This document shows positions 32,939 to 42,256 of a DNA stretch of 64,000 nucleotides, in pieces (positions within the stretch are counted from its first letter, which is position 1; each line of letters starts with the position of its first letter). Location of the stretch: positions 1-64,000 of the forward strand of contig DAHUYQ010000025.1 of assembly GCA_027315115.1 (NCBI GenBank), read 5' to 3'. The notes below the pieces were generated by a model. That model made no database searches. It saw only the letters and a list, made by a program, of their open reading frames with translations, and was not told the DNA's origin. Made by a program: the position numbers and the translations under genes. Source of the DNA: Solirubrobacterales bacterium (GTDB taxonomy: Bacteria > Actinomycetota > Thermoleophilia > Solirubrobacterales > Solirubrobacteraceae).

Positions 32939-35332
32939 ATGCCGCAAGAGACAGACGCCGCCCGCCTCCAGGCGCTGCTGGAGGGCCTCAACGAGCCTCA
33001 GCGCGAGGCGGTCACGCACGGCGAGGGGCCGCTGCTGATCCTCGCCGGGGCGGGCAGCGGCAAGACCACGGTGCTCACCCGCCGCGTCGCATTTCTGCTC
33101 TTCAGCGGGCAGGCGCGGCCCTCGGAGGTGCTTGCGGTCACCTTCACCAACAAGGCCGCCGCCGAGATGCGCGGCCGGGTGGAGCGGCTGATCGGGCACG
33201 GCACCCGCGGGATGTGGCTGATGACCTTCCATTCCGCCTGTGCGCGCATCCTGCGCGCCAAGGCAGACCTGCTCGGCTACACGCGCTCCTTCACGATCTA
33301 CGACCAGGCCGACTCGCGCAGGATGGTCAAGCGCTGCATGGACGAGGTGGGCGTTGACCACAAGCGCTTCACGCCGGCCGCCGTGCAGTCGCGGATCTCC
33401 GCGGCCAAGAACCTGCTGCTCTCCGCCTCCGCCTACCGCGACCAGGCTTCCGGGCCCTTCGAGGAGATGATCGCCGAGGTCTACCGCCGCTACGAGCGCG
33501 AGCTGGAAGCGGCCAACGCGATGGACTTCGACGACCTGCTCTACCGCACCGTGTCCCTGTTCGAGCTGCACCCCGACGCGCGCCGCGACTACGCGAGCGC
33601 GTTCAGGCATGTGCTCGTGGACGAGTACCAGGACACCAACCACGCGCAGTACCGGCTGCTGCAGCTCCTGATCGGCGGTGGGCAGCAGCCGGCCAGGGGA
33701 GAGGCGGTCTCGATTCCCGGCCACCGCAACCTGGCGGTGGTCGGCGATGACAGTCAGTCGATCTATGGGTTCCGTGGAGCAGATGTCTCCAATATCTTGG
33801 ACTTCGCGCGCGACTTCCCCGACGCCCGCGTCGTCAAGCTCGAGCAGAACTACCGCTCCACCCAGAACATCCTCTCCGCCGCCAACGCGGTGATCTCGCA
33901 CAACCGCGCCGGGATCGCAAAGCAGCTCTGGAGCGACCTGGGGGAGGGCACGACGCTGCACGTCCGCAGCCTCCCCGACGAGCACGCCGAGGCGCGGCTG
34001 ATCGTGGGGGAGATCCAGCGGCTGCTGGACGAGGACCTCGCCACCCGCGCGGAGATCGCCGTGCTGTACCGCACCAACGCGCTCTCGCGCGTGCTGGAGG
34101 ACACGCTGGTGCGGGCGGAGATCTCCTACCAGGTGATCGGCGGCACGAAGTTCTACGAGCGCGCGGAGGTCAAGGACGCGATCGCCTACCTCTCGCTGAT
34201 CGCAAATCCGCAGGACGCGGTCAGCTTCCAGCGGATCGTCAACTCGCCGCGCCGCGGGATCGGGCAGGCGTCGGTGGCCAAGGTGCTCGCGCACGCCGGC
34301 TCGAGCGACCTGCCGATCTGGAAAGTCGCCTCGGTGCCGCAGGAGGTGCCCGGCCTGGGCGCGGCCGCGATCAAGGCGATCGCCCGCTTCATGAGCACGA
34401 TGGAAGAGTTGCGCGAGCTGGCGCGCGGCGGCGCGAGCGTCGCCGAGCTGCTGGAGCAGACGCTTCAGAAGACCGGCTACCTGGAGGCGCTGGAGGCCGA
34501 GCGCACGATCGAGGCGCAGGGTCGCCTGGAGAACCTCGAGCAGCTCGTCGACGTGGCGGCCGAGTTCGACGAGCGCGAGGACCAGGAGGCCGAGGACCGG
34601 GTGGAGCTGCCGGCGGCCGAGCCGCCCGCCGCGCCGAGCCCCGACCAGGACGCGCTGCCGCTGGCCGAGCTGGCGCCCGAGCCGGCCGCTGCGTCCGGCC
34701 TCGGCCTGTTCCTGCAGCAGATCGCGCTGCTGGCCGACGCGGACGCCCGCCGCGACGAGGAGGGGCTGATCACGCTGATGACGCTGCACAACGCCAAGGG
34801 CCTTGAGTACCCGGTGATCTTCATCGCCGGCTGCGAGGAGGGCGTCTTCCCGCACTCCCGCGCGCTGGACGAGGGCGGCATCGAGGAGGAGCGGCGGCTC
34901 TTCTACGTGGGCATCACCAGGGCGATGCGCGAGCTCTATCTCACCTACGCGCGCAGGCGCCGGATCTTCGGCGAGCCGACCGCGAGCCTGCCGAGCTCCT
35001 TCCTGCAGGAGATCCCGGACGAGCTGATCGACTTCGAGCAGGAGCAGGAGCGCGGCTTCGGCTTCGGATTCGGCGGCGGGACAGCGGTGGAGATCCGCCC
35101 CTCGTTCGGCGGCTTCTCCGGCGGCGGCGGGGTGCGCGCGAGCGACGCGCGGCGCCGCGGCAATGGCTGCCCGGCGCCGAGCTTCCGCCTCGGCGAGGAC
35201 GTCGTGCACGCGGCCTTCGGCGAGGGCGTGGTGACGGCGATCGAGCCGGACGGGGTGATCGTCGTGCGCTTCGCCGGCGACGGCAGCGAGCGCAAGCTGA
35301 TCGCCGAGTACGCGCCGGTCAGCAGACGTTAG
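32939..35332 (+). CDS. pcrA: ATP-dependent DNA helicase PcrA/UvrD
   Basis: Superfamily 1 3'-5' helicase for repair and replication restart, 797 aa. Motif I is ILAGAGSGKTTVLTRRVAF, motif II VDEYQDTNHAQ, motif III VVGDDSQSIYGFRGADVSN, motif IV LEQNYRSTQNIL, motif V MTLHNAKGLEYPVIF and motif VI RRLFYVGITRAMRELYLTY. A low-complexity acidic/proline insert (about 540-585) precedes motif V. The C-terminal GEDVVHAAFGEGVVTAIEPD is the Tudor-like RNA-polymerase-binding domain of PcrA. Single gene followed by two tandem palindromes. Confidence 0.96.
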   Translation: MPQETDAARLQALLEGLNEPQREAVTHGEGPLLILAGAGSGKTTVLTRRVAFLLFSGQARPSEVLAVTFTNKAAAEMRGRVERLIGHGTRGMWLMTFHSACARILRAKADLLGYTRSFTIYDQADSRRMVKRCMDEVGVDHKRFTPAAVQSRISAAKNLLLSASAYRDQASGPFEEMIAEVYRRYERELEAANAMDFDDLLYRTVSLFELHPDARRDYASAFRHVLVDEYQDTNHAQYRLLQLLIGGGQQPARGEAVSIPGHRNLAVVGDDSQSIYGFRGADVSNILDFARDFPDARVVKLEQNYRSTQNILSAANAVISHNRAGIAKQLWSDLGEGTTLHVRSLPDEHAEARLIVGEIQRLLDEDLATRAEIAVLYRTNALSRVLEDTLVRAEISYQVIGGTKFYERAEVKDAIAYLSLIANPQDAVSFQRIVNSPRRGIGQASVAKVLAHAGSSDLPIWKVASVPQEVPGLGAAAIKAIARFMSTMEELRELARGGASVAELLEQTLQKTGYLEALEAERTIEAQGRLENLEQLVDVAAEFDEREDQEAEDRVELPAAEPPAAPSPDQDALPLAELAPEPAAASGLGLFLQQIALLADADARRDEEGLITLMTLHNAKGLEYPVIFIAGCEEGVFPHSRALDEGGIEEERRLFYVGITRAMRELYLTYARRRRIFGEPTASLPSSFLQEIPDELIDFEQEQERGFGFGFGGGTAVEIRPSFGGFSGGGGVRASDARRRGNGCPAPSFRLGEDVVHAAFGEGVVTAIEPDGVIVVRFAGDGSERKLIAEYAPVSRR

Positions 35333-35339
35333 GTGTCCC

Positions 35340-35386
35340 GGGGACGTGCATGCACGTCCCCGCCAGCCGGCGCATGCGCCGGCTGG
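35340..35386. terminator. Two back-to-back perfect palindromes between pcrA and folD
   Basis: A 22-base perfect palindrome (35340-35361, half GGGGACGTGCA) is followed one base later by a 24-base one (35363-35386, half CCAGCCGGCGCA). As RNA they give stems of 9 and 10 bp, both with the loop CATG. There is no T-run. They start 8 bases after the pcrA stop and end 6 bases before the folD -10 box. Likely a T-less tandem terminator; a protein site is possible. Confidence 0.65.
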
Positions 35387-35391
35387 TCTCA

Positions 35392-35397
35392 TACGAT
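35392..35397 (+). promoter_or_regulatory. -10 box (TACGAT), leaderless start of folD
   Basis: TACGAT ends 7 bases before GTG 35405 and settles the start; longer in-frame readings pass through the palindromes. The palindromes occupy the place of the -35. Confidence 0.6.
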
Positions 35398-35404
35398 CTC
35401 AGGC

Positions 35405-36286
35405 GTGAGCACCACGATCATCGACGGCAAGGCGGTGGCGGCGCGCGTGCGCGCGGAGGTCGCGCGGGACGTCGCGGACTTCGTGGCGCGCACCGGCCGC
35501 ACGCCGGGGCTGGCGACGGTGCTGGTCGGCGAGGACCCCGCCTCGGCGGTCTACGTCGGCGGCAAGCAGCGGGCCTGCGCCGAGGTCGGGATGACTCCCT
35601 TCGACCACCGGCTGCCGGTCGACGCGAGCCACGAGCAGGTCCAGCAGACGCTGGAAGGCCTCAATGCCAACCCTGATGTGAGCGGCATCCTGCTGCAGCT
35701 TCCGGTGCCCGCCCACCTCGACGGTCCCTCGCTGACCGGCCTGATCGACGCGGTCAAGGACGTCGACGGCCTGACCCCGGTCAACGCGGGCCTGCTCTCC
35801 CTGGGCCGCGAGGGCCTACGGCCCTGCACGCCGCTCGGGGTGATGGAGCTTTTGAAGGAAACGGGCGCCCAGCTTGAAAGCGCCGAGGCTGTCGTGATCG
35901 GGCGATCGAATCTGTTCGGCAAGCCGATGGGCGCGCTGCTGCTGGCGGGCAACGCGACCGTCACGACCTGCCACTCGCGCACGCGCGACCTGCCCGGCGT
36001 CTGCGCTCGCGCCGACATCCTGATCGCGGCGGTCGGCCGCCCCCGGATCGTGACCGCGGACTTCGTGAAGCAGGGCGCGGTCGTGATCGACGTTGGCATG
36101 AACCGTCTCACACCGGAGCAGGCCGGCAACAAGAGCGGGCTGGTCGGCGACGTCGACTTCGACGCGGTCCTTCCGCGGGCCTCCGCGATCACGCCCGTGC
36201 CGGGCGGTGTTGGCCCGATGACGATCGCGATGCTGCTGCGCAACACGCTGCAGGCGGCCGAGATGCAGGTCGCGCAAGGACGATGA
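35405..36286 (+). CDS. folD: Methylene-THF dehydrogenase / methenyl-THF cyclohydrolase
   Basis: Bifunctional one-carbon enzyme, 293 aa. Motifs: TVLVGEDPASAVYVGGKQRA (includes the YVGxK catalytic Tyr/Lys), SGILLQLPVPAHL, VDGLTPVNAGLL, and the NADP loop VVIGRSNLFGKPMGALLLAG. PVPGGVGPMTIAMLLRNT ends the fold. It starts at GTG 35405. One-carbon units made here link to serine (serCA) and to the ZTP riboswitch found at 55.7 kb. Confidence 0.97.
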   Translation: MSTTIIDGKAVAARVRAEVARDVADFVARTGRTPGLATVLVGEDPASAVYVGGKQRACAEVGMTPFDHRLPVDASHEQVQQTLEGLNANPDVSGILLQLPVPAHLDGPSLTGLIDAVKDVDGLTPVNAGLLSLGREGLRPCTPLGVMELLKETGAQLESAEAVVIGRSNLFGKPMGALLLAGNATVTTCHSRTRDLPGVCARADILIAAVGRPRIVTADFVKQGAVVIDVGMNRLTPEQAGNKSGLVGDVDFDAVLPRASAITPVPGGVGPMTIAMLLRNTLQAAEMQVAQGR

Positions 36287-36305
36287 AAAGAGCGAGAGGA
36301 GAGGC

Positions 36306-36767
36306 ATGAGCAGGCTGCGCCGAGTGCGGCTCGGAGAGTTGATGGCGCTGGCGGGCGCGATCTGCGCGATCGTCTCGCTCACGCTGCCCTGGTACGGCGG
36401 CGCCAGCCCGGCGCAGGGAGCGGACGCCGCCGGGCGCCTGGATGCCTGGTCTAGCTTCGGTCCCGCGATCGTGCTGCTGATCATCGCCTGCGCGGTCGCG
36501 CTGCTGCTCGTTCTCGCGACGATCTTCGAGCGCTCCACCGCGCTGCCGGTCGCATCCGCGGTCTGGTGCACGCTCTTCGGGCTGATCGCGACGATCGCGA
36601 TGATCGTCAGGGTGCTGGAGCGCCCCGACGGCGCCACCGGGCTGGAAGCCGGCGCGTGGCTCGCGCTCGCCGGCGCCGTGCTGATACTCGCCGGCGGCTG
36701 GCAGTCGATGCGCGACGAACGGCCCGAGCTCTACGCCCCTGCGGACGCCGAGCACCGGCGGCTCTAG
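36306..36767 (+). CDS. Four-helix membrane protein of unknown function
   Basis: 153 aa with four likely membrane helices (about 12-29, 50-70, 79-100, 115-133), a short outside loop with WYGGASPAQGADAAG after helix 1 and a charged cytosolic tail. Not recognised. A Shine-Dalgarno-like GGAG lies 4-5 bases before ATG 36306. It is 19 bases after folD and probably shares its transcript. Its TAG stop is the first half of the gatC -10 box. Confidence 0.75.
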   Translation: MSRLRRVRLGELMALAGAICAIVSLTLPWYGGASPAQGADAAGRLDAWSSFGPAIVLLIIACAVALLLVLATIFERSTALPVASAVWCTLFGLIATIAMIVRVLERPDGATGLEAGAWLALAGAVLILAGGWQSMRDERPELYAPADAEHRRL

Positions 36768-36770
36768 AAT
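36765..36770 (+). promoter_or_regulatory. -10 box (TAGAAT), leaderless start of gatC
   Basis: TAGAAT begins with the stop codon of the upstream gene and ends 7 bases before GTG 36778. Confidence 0.6.
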
Positions 36771-36777
36771 CCCGCGC

Positions 36778-37062
36778 GTGATCGAACGGGACGAGGTGCT
36801 GCACGTCGCGCGCCTGGCGCGGCTGGCGCTCAGCGAGCAGGAGATCGAGGCGATGCAGGGCGAGCTCTCCAAGGTGCTCGACCACGTAGCCAAGATCGGC
36901 GAGCTCGATCTGGACGGCGTGCCGCCGAGCACGCACGTGGTCGAGATCACCGGTGCGCTGCGCCCCGACGAGCCGCGTCCCTGCCTGCCGCGCGAGGTGG
37001 CGCTGGCGTCCGCGCCCGCGGTCAGCGACGACGGCTTCCTGGTCCCGAGCCCGCAGGCATGA
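36778..37062 (+). CDS. gatC: Asp/Glu-tRNA amidotransferase subunit C
   Basis: 94-aa linker subunit of GatCAB. It opens MIERDEVLHVARLARLALSE and has the family core QGELSKVLDHVAKIGELD, then ALRPDEPRPCLPREVALASA, which wraps between GatA and GatB. GTG start 7 bases after a -10 box. The TGA overlaps the ATG of gatA. Confidence 0.95.
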   Translation: MIERDEVLHVARLARLALSEQEIEAMQGELSKVLDHVAKIGELDLDGVPPSTHVVEITGALRPDEPRPCLPREVALASAPAVSDDGFLVPSPQA

Positions 37063-38545
37063 GCGAGTCGCAGATCATCGCCCTCTCCGCGACGGAGGCC
37101 GCGGCCGCCGTGATCGCCGGCGAGCTGGACGAGCGCGAACTCTACGGCGTCTATCACCGCCGGGCACGTGAGCACGGCGGCAGCGACGCGCTGAACTGCT
37201 TCACCTGGGTCTCGGAGCTCAGCGAGCCCGGCGGCGCCCCGCAGCGGCCGCTCGGCGGCGTTCCGCTTGCCGTCAAGGACCTCTTCTGCACCAAGGACGT
37301 CCCGAGCCAGTCGGGCTCGAAGATCCTTGAGGGCTACCGGCCGCCCTACACGGCGACCGCGGTCAGCAAGCTCCAGCAGGCGGGCGCCACCATGCTCGCC
37401 AAGACCAACCAGGACGAGTTCGCGATGGGCTCCTCCAACGAGAGCTCCGCGTTCGGGCCGGTCCGCAACCCGTGGGATCGCGGCCGCGTGCCGGGCGGGT
37501 CATCCGGCGGCAGCGCCGCCGCCGTTGCGGCGGGCCTTGCGCCGTGGGCGCTTGGCACCGACACCGGCGGCTCGATCCGCCAGCCCGCCGCGCTGTGCGG
37601 GATCGTCGGGCTGAAGCCCACCTACGGCGCGGTCTCCCGCTACGGGATGATCGCCTTCGCCTCCTCGCTGGACCAGGCCGGCCCGCTGACCCGCAACGTC
37701 GCCGACGCGGCGCTGATGCTCCGGCACATGGTTGGCCAGGACGAGGCCGACGCGACCTCGCTGGCCTTCCCGGAGCCGATCTCGGTGCCCGACGGCGTGC
37801 GCCTGGATGGCGTGCGCCTCGGCGTGGCCACGCAGCTCAGCGCTGAGAGCGAGGGCGCCGGCGGCATCGAGCCGGGAGTCGCTGCGGCCTTCGAGGCCAC
37901 CTTGAAGCTGGCCCAGGAGCTCGGGGCGTCCATCAAGACGATCGAGCTGCCGCACGCGCCGCACGCGCTGGCCGCCTACTACGTGCTGGCGCCGGCGGAG
38001 TGCTCGTCCAATCTCGCCCGCTTCGACGGCGTGCGCTACGGGCTGCGGGCGGAGCCGGGCGGGGAGGACGGCGAGCGCGGCCTGCTCGGCATGTACACCC
38101 GCACGCGCCACGACGGCTTCGGCGCCGAGGTCAAGCGGCGGATCATGCTCGGCACCTACGCGCTCTCGGCCGGCTACTACGACGCCTACTACGGCCGCGC
38201 CCAGCGGGTGCGCACCAAGATCGCCGAGGACTTCAAGACGGCATTCCAGGACGTCGACTTCATCGTCACGCCGACCTCGGCGACCGTCGCCTTCGAGCTG
38301 GGCGCGCTCACCGACGACCCGTGGGCGATGTACATGAACGACTACTTCACGGTGCCGATGTCGCTGGCCGGCATCCCCGCGATCTCGATTCCCTGCGGGC
38401 TGGCCGGCGACGGTCTGGGACCGGGCGGCAACGGGCTGCCGGTCGGCTTCCAGATCGCCGGGCCGGCGTTCAGCGAGAACCGGGTCATGCAGGCCGCGCA
38501 CGCGCTGGAGGCCGCGATCGGCTTCGACTCCGCGGCGGCGTTCGC

Positions 38546-38549
<4 letters not shown>
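37059..38549 (+). CDS. gatA: Asp/Glu-tRNA amidotransferase subunit A
   Basis: Amidase-signature glutaminase that feeds ammonia to GatB, 496 aa. Catalytic Lys in GVPLAVKDLFCTKDVPSQSG. The amidase signature is GRVPGGSSGGSAAAVAAG, followed by GTDTGGSIRQPAALCGIVG with the Ser-cisSer pair. The C-terminal MSLAGIPAISIPCGLA is conserved. It overlaps gatC and gatB by four bases on each side, giving a coupled gatC-gatA-gatB operon. Confidence 0.97.
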
Positions 38550-39988
<1,439 letters not shown>

Positions 39989-40200
39989 GCGACGCGGCAG
40001 GCGGCACGCGGCCAGCGCCTGAGCGGCCAGCGCCTGAGCGGCCAGCGGCAGAGCGGCCAGCGGCAGAGGCGCCTGGGGCGGTCTTCCGGCGCCGAGGACG
40101 TGCAAGCCGCCTGTCCTCTCGGCATTGCAGAGACTCGCCAGCCGCATATCTTGGACCGCCGTCCAATGGAATGCCTCGACTGCACGGGCAACATGCCCGC
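39989..40200. other. Intergenic stretch with repeats and small palindromes
   Basis: No gene is supported here. It holds the 15-base tandem array (40008-40067), a perfect palindrome TTGGAC-CGCC-GTCCAA (40151-40166) and a small hairpin CGGGC/GCCCG (40185-40199). The palindrome would suit an operator, but no promoter box is clear. Confidence 0.6.
40008..40067 (+). repeat. 15-bp tandem repeat, 4 copies, after gatB
   Basis: Two units GCGGCCAGCGCCTGA then two units GCGGCCAGCGGCAGA. The unit end GCGCCTGAGCG matches the bases around the gatB stop codon, as if the array grew from the gene's 3' end. Confidence 0.95.
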
Positions 40201-40410
40201 ATGATCAGATCGCACTCCATCCACTCGGCTCCTGCTTCTCGGCGGTTCCTCCTCCTGCCGGAGGACCAGGTCGGCGAGCCAGGCGAGAGGCCGCGGATCC
40301 GGCGCTACCAGCTCGCGAGCATCGGGCGGGGATCGGCGTCCGACGGGGCGGACATCGCCACGGCACGCCTGACCGGGGAGCTCGGCCGATTCTTGCGCTC
40401 CGGCAGGTAG
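40201..40410 (+). CDS. Possible small basic protein
   Basis: 69 codons, ATG 40201 to TAG 40410; the product is Arg-rich, without membrane helix or known motif. Support is weak: no clear promoter or Shine-Dalgarno site. In its favour, two strong stem-loops begin 13 bases after its stop. It could be a remnant or chance reading frame. Confidence 0.3.
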   Translation: MIRSHSIHSAPASRRFLLLPEDQVGEPGERPRIRRYQLASIGRGSASDGADIATARLTGELGRFLRSGR

Positions 40411-40422
40411 CGACACCCACGT

Positions 40423-40492
40423 TCTGTCCCGTGTCTCCCGCAAGGGACAGACGAGCGGTGGCCGGGCGGGTCGCCTCGCCCGCCCGGCCGCC
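40423..40492. terminator. Two strong adjacent stem-loops
   Basis: TCTGTCCC/GGGACAGA (8 bp, 40423-40430 and 40444-40451) is followed by an 11-bp perfect stem GGCCGGGCGGG/CCCGCCCGGCC (40460-40470, 40479-40489). The second extends to 14 bp with one wobble pair. There is no T-run; this is the second tandem-hairpin site in the window and a likely T-less terminator. Confidence 0.6.
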
Positions 40493-40546
40493 GCGCCTCC
40501 TCATGCCCACGAGAGTCGAATGGATCGCGCCGGCCGCCGCACCGTC

Positions 40547-40552
40547 TACGCT
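40547..40552 (+). promoter_or_regulatory. -10 box (TACGCT) of the small membrane-protein pair
   Basis: TACGCT ends 6 bases before ATG 40559, in line with leaderless transcription of the two small membrane genes. Confidence 0.5.
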
Positions 40553-40558
40553 GGAGGC

Positions 40559-40735
40559 ATGAACGAACCTCATTCCCGCTCGATCGGCAGAACGATCCTC
40601 GCGGTCCTGGTCCTGGTGGTGGCGGCCTGGTTCCTGCTGCACGCTCTGATCGGGATCGTCGCCTGGCTTGCCGGCGTCGCCGTGGTCGTCGTGGCCGTGG
40701 TGGCGGTGATCTGGGCCCTGCGCATCCTGCTCTGA
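40559..40735 (+). CDS. Small two-helix membrane protein
   Basis: 58 aa: a short charged start (MNEPHSRSIGR), then almost wholly hydrophobic, with two close membrane helices (about 11-32 and 33-57). Not recognised. It ends 3 bases before the next gene, so the two are probably one transcript. Confidence 0.65.
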   Translation: MNEPHSRSIGRTILAVLVLVVAAWFLLHALIGIVAWLAGVAVVVVAVVAVIWALRILL

Positions 40736-40738
40736 GAC

Positions 40739-41050
40739 ATGGCCTCGCTCGGCTACGTGGTGATCGCCATCGGCTTCGGCGTGGCCGGCGGCGTCGTTGG
40801 TCGCATCAAGGGGAGTTCCTTCCTGCTCTGGTTCCTGATCTCGGGCGCCGTGCCCGTCTTCGGCCTGATGGCGGCGATCGCCTACCGGTTCGAGCGCGAC
40901 GAGCTGCGCCGGCAGTGCCCGCGCTGCGGCAAGGTCGTCAAGATCTACGACGCGCTGTGCATGCGATGCGGCATGGAGCTGGAGCTGCCCGAGGTCGCCG
41001 TCATGTCGGAGGGCATGGAACAGCGCGCGCGGCGCAAGGCGCGCGCCTAG
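40739..41050 (+). CDS. Membrane protein with C-terminal zinc ribbon
   Basis: 103 aa: two membrane helices (about 4-22 and 29-47), then a cytosolic CPRCGK...CMRCG zinc ribbon (two CxxC pairs 14 residues apart) and a basic tail RARRKARA. Unknown function. It follows the small membrane gene and ends just before the fur-derived tandem repeat. Confidence 0.78.
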   Translation: MASLGYVVIAIGFGVAGGVVGRIKGSSFLLWFLISGAVPVFGLMAAIAYRFERDELRRQCPRCGKVVKIYDALCMRCGMELELPEVAVMSEGMEQRARRKARA

Positions 41051-41072
41051 GAGTCTCACGCCGCGACCGGCT

Positions 41073-41146
41073 CGCGACCGGCTGGCGCTCGGTCAGGCCG
41101 CGCGACCGGCTGGCGCTCGGTCAGGCCGCGACCGGCTGGCGCTCGG
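41073..41146. repeat. 26-28-bp tandem repeat covering the 3' end of fur
   Basis: Units CGCGACCGGCTGGCGCTCGG (continuing TCAGGC and variants) occur at 41073-41100, 41101-41126 and, partial, 41127-41146. The last unit is the coding end of the fur-family gene (minus strand, ...RQPVAA), and each copy carries its stop codon region, so the gene's 3' end was duplicated downstream. Confidence 0.9.
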
Positions 41147-41576
41147 CCGCGCGGCAGTCTTCGCAGAGCCCGAAGACGATGAGCTGTGCCTCGTCGGGAG
41201 CAAAGCCGGCATCTCGCGCTCCCTGCAGCGCCTGCGGGTCGATGCTCGGCGCCGGCACGTCGACGATCCGGCCGCAGTGACGGCAGGCCGCGTGCGCGTG
41301 AGGGGTGCGGCGCGACTCGAATACCAGCGCACCCGCTCCGGTGCTCACCCGGCGGATGAGCCCGAGGTCCTCCAGCAGCTCAAGCGTCGCGTAGATGGTG
41401 GGCAGCGAGATGCTCGGCAGCGCCTCGGAGACGCCCGCGAGGACCTGCTCGGCGGTCAGGTGACGCTGCTCGGCGCAGACCGCACGGTGCACGAGCAGAC
41501 GCTGGGAGGTGACCCGGTGCCCGCCCTGGCGAAGGCGCTCGGTCAGCACCTGGTCAAGCTCTGCGGTGGCGATCAT
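41121..41576 (-). CDS. Fur-family metalloregulator
   Basis: 151 aa. Winged-helix N-terminal domain (RVTSQRLLVHRAVCAEQRHL, SLPTIYATLELLEDLGLIRR) and a dimerisation/metal domain with HAHAACRHCG and FGLCEDCRAAE, giving two CxxC structural zinc sites. It may sense iron, zinc or peroxide (Fur, Zur or PerR); the sequence alone does not decide. It is divergent from a VIT1-type transporter, with two palindromes between them, so autoregulation and control of the transporter are likely. Leaderless minus-strand promoter 7 bases upstream of ATG 41576. Confidence 0.9.
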   Translation of the reverse strand: MIATAELDQVLTERLRQGGHRVTSQRLLVHRAVCAEQRHLTAEQVLAGVSEALPSISLPTIYATLELLEDLGLIRRVSTGAGALVFESRRTPHAHAACRHCGRIVDVPAPSIDPQALQGARDAGFAPDEAQLIVFGLCEDCRAAERQPVAA

Positions 41577-41583
41577 CCACCCG

Positions 41584-41589
41584 AGTGTA
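41584..41589 (-). promoter_or_regulatory. -10 box (TACACT) of the fur-family gene
   Basis: Minus-strand TACACT ends 7 bases before ATG 41576. Confidence 0.6.
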
Positions 41590-41596
41590 GCGCTTA

Positions 41597-41630
41597 TTAG
41601 GGAAACCTTACTAAACTTAGGCCACCCTTA
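41597..41630. promoter_or_regulatory. Two metal-box-like palindromes between fur and VIT1 genes
   Basis: TTAGGGAAACCTTA (41597-41610) and TTAGGCCACCCTTA (41617-41630) share TTAGG-N4-CCTTA and start exactly 20 bases apart, two helical turns, on the same DNA face. They cover the -35 zones of both divergent promoters. They stand out as AT-rich in GC-rich DNA. A Fur-type (or IdeR-type) repressor is the likely binder. Confidence 0.7.
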
Positions 41631-41645
41631 TTTGAAGTGGCTTGT

Positions 41646-41651
41646 TATAGT
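41646..41651 (+). promoter_or_regulatory. -10 box (TATAGT) of the VIT1-type gene
   Basis: TATAGT ends 7 bases before ATG 41659; leaderless. Confidence 0.6.
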
Positions 41652-41658
41652 CCGCCGC

Positions 41659-42201
41659 ATGGCGACCAACGAAAAGACGATGAAGCGACGCGAAGAGGGC
41701 GTGATCGCGCGCCTGATCCATCGGTGGGGGTTCGAGTCCGAGCACGACTTCGTGCTGCGGGTCGTGCAGCCGGGCCTGGTCGGCCTGATCGACGGCACCG
41801 TCTCCTCGCTGGCGCCGATCTTCGCGGCGGCCGTCTCGTCCAACTCCCGCACCGCGTTCCTGGTCGGGGTCGCCACCGCGCTGGGCGCCGGCGTGAGCAT
41901 GGGCATGTCCGAGGCGCTCTCGGACACCGGCGCGAGCACCGGACGCGGCTCGCCTGTGATCCGGGGCGGCATCACCGGCTTGATGACCGCGATCGGCGGC
42001 ATCTTCCACACTCTGCCGTTCCTGATCAGCGAAGTCCACAAGGCCCTGATCGTGGCCGGCGCCGTGGTGGCCGTCGAGCTCTTCACGATCGCCTGGGTGC
42101 GCTTCCGCTTCCTGGAGGTCTCGCTGCGCTCCTCGCTGGTGGTAGTGACGCTGGGCGGCGCGATCGTGCTCGGGATCGGCATCGGCGTCGGCGCAAGCTG
42201 A
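41659..42201 (+). CDS. VIT1/CCC1-family metal transporter
   Basis: 180-aa membrane protein. After a charged N-terminal helix (FESEHDFVLRVVQPGLVGLI) come GTVSSLAPIFAAAVSS, ALGAGVSMGMSEALSDTG and several membrane helices typical of the iron/manganese exporter family. It lacks the ferritin-like domain of MbfA. The fur-family gene and shared palindromes upstream suggest a role in metal efflux or storage under excess; direction of transport is inferred from the family. Confidence 0.82.
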   Translation: MATNEKTMKRREEGVIARLIHRWGFESEHDFVLRVVQPGLVGLIDGTVSSLAPIFAAAVSSNSRTAFLVGVATALGAGVSMGMSEALSDTGASTGRGSPVIRGGITGLMTAIGGIFHTLPFLISEVHKALIVAGAVVAVELFTIAWVRFRFLEVSLRSSLVVVTLGGAIVLGIGIGVGAS

Positions 42202-42244
42202 GACGGCCTGAGCCGCGCGGGCTGACCGCGGCAAAACCCGCTGT

Positions 42245-42250
42245 TAGACT
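42245..42250 (+). promoter_or_regulatory. -10 box (TAGACT) of ilvB
   Basis: TAGACT is 6 bases before ATG 42257, and CTGACC lies 17 bases upstream of it (42222-42227) as a possible -35. No room remains for an attenuator leader before ilvB. Confidence 0.6.
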
Positions 42251-42256
42251 GCCTCC

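Noticed and set aside
32939-35332. Gabija-like system (OLD nuclease plus UvrD helicase)
   Set aside because: The helicase is a complete housekeeping PcrA with a Tudor-like tail, 14 kb from the OLD-like gene; Gabija genes are adjacent.
40008-40067. CRISPR array
   Set aside because: The 15-base units are contiguous with no spacers, and no cas gene is present.
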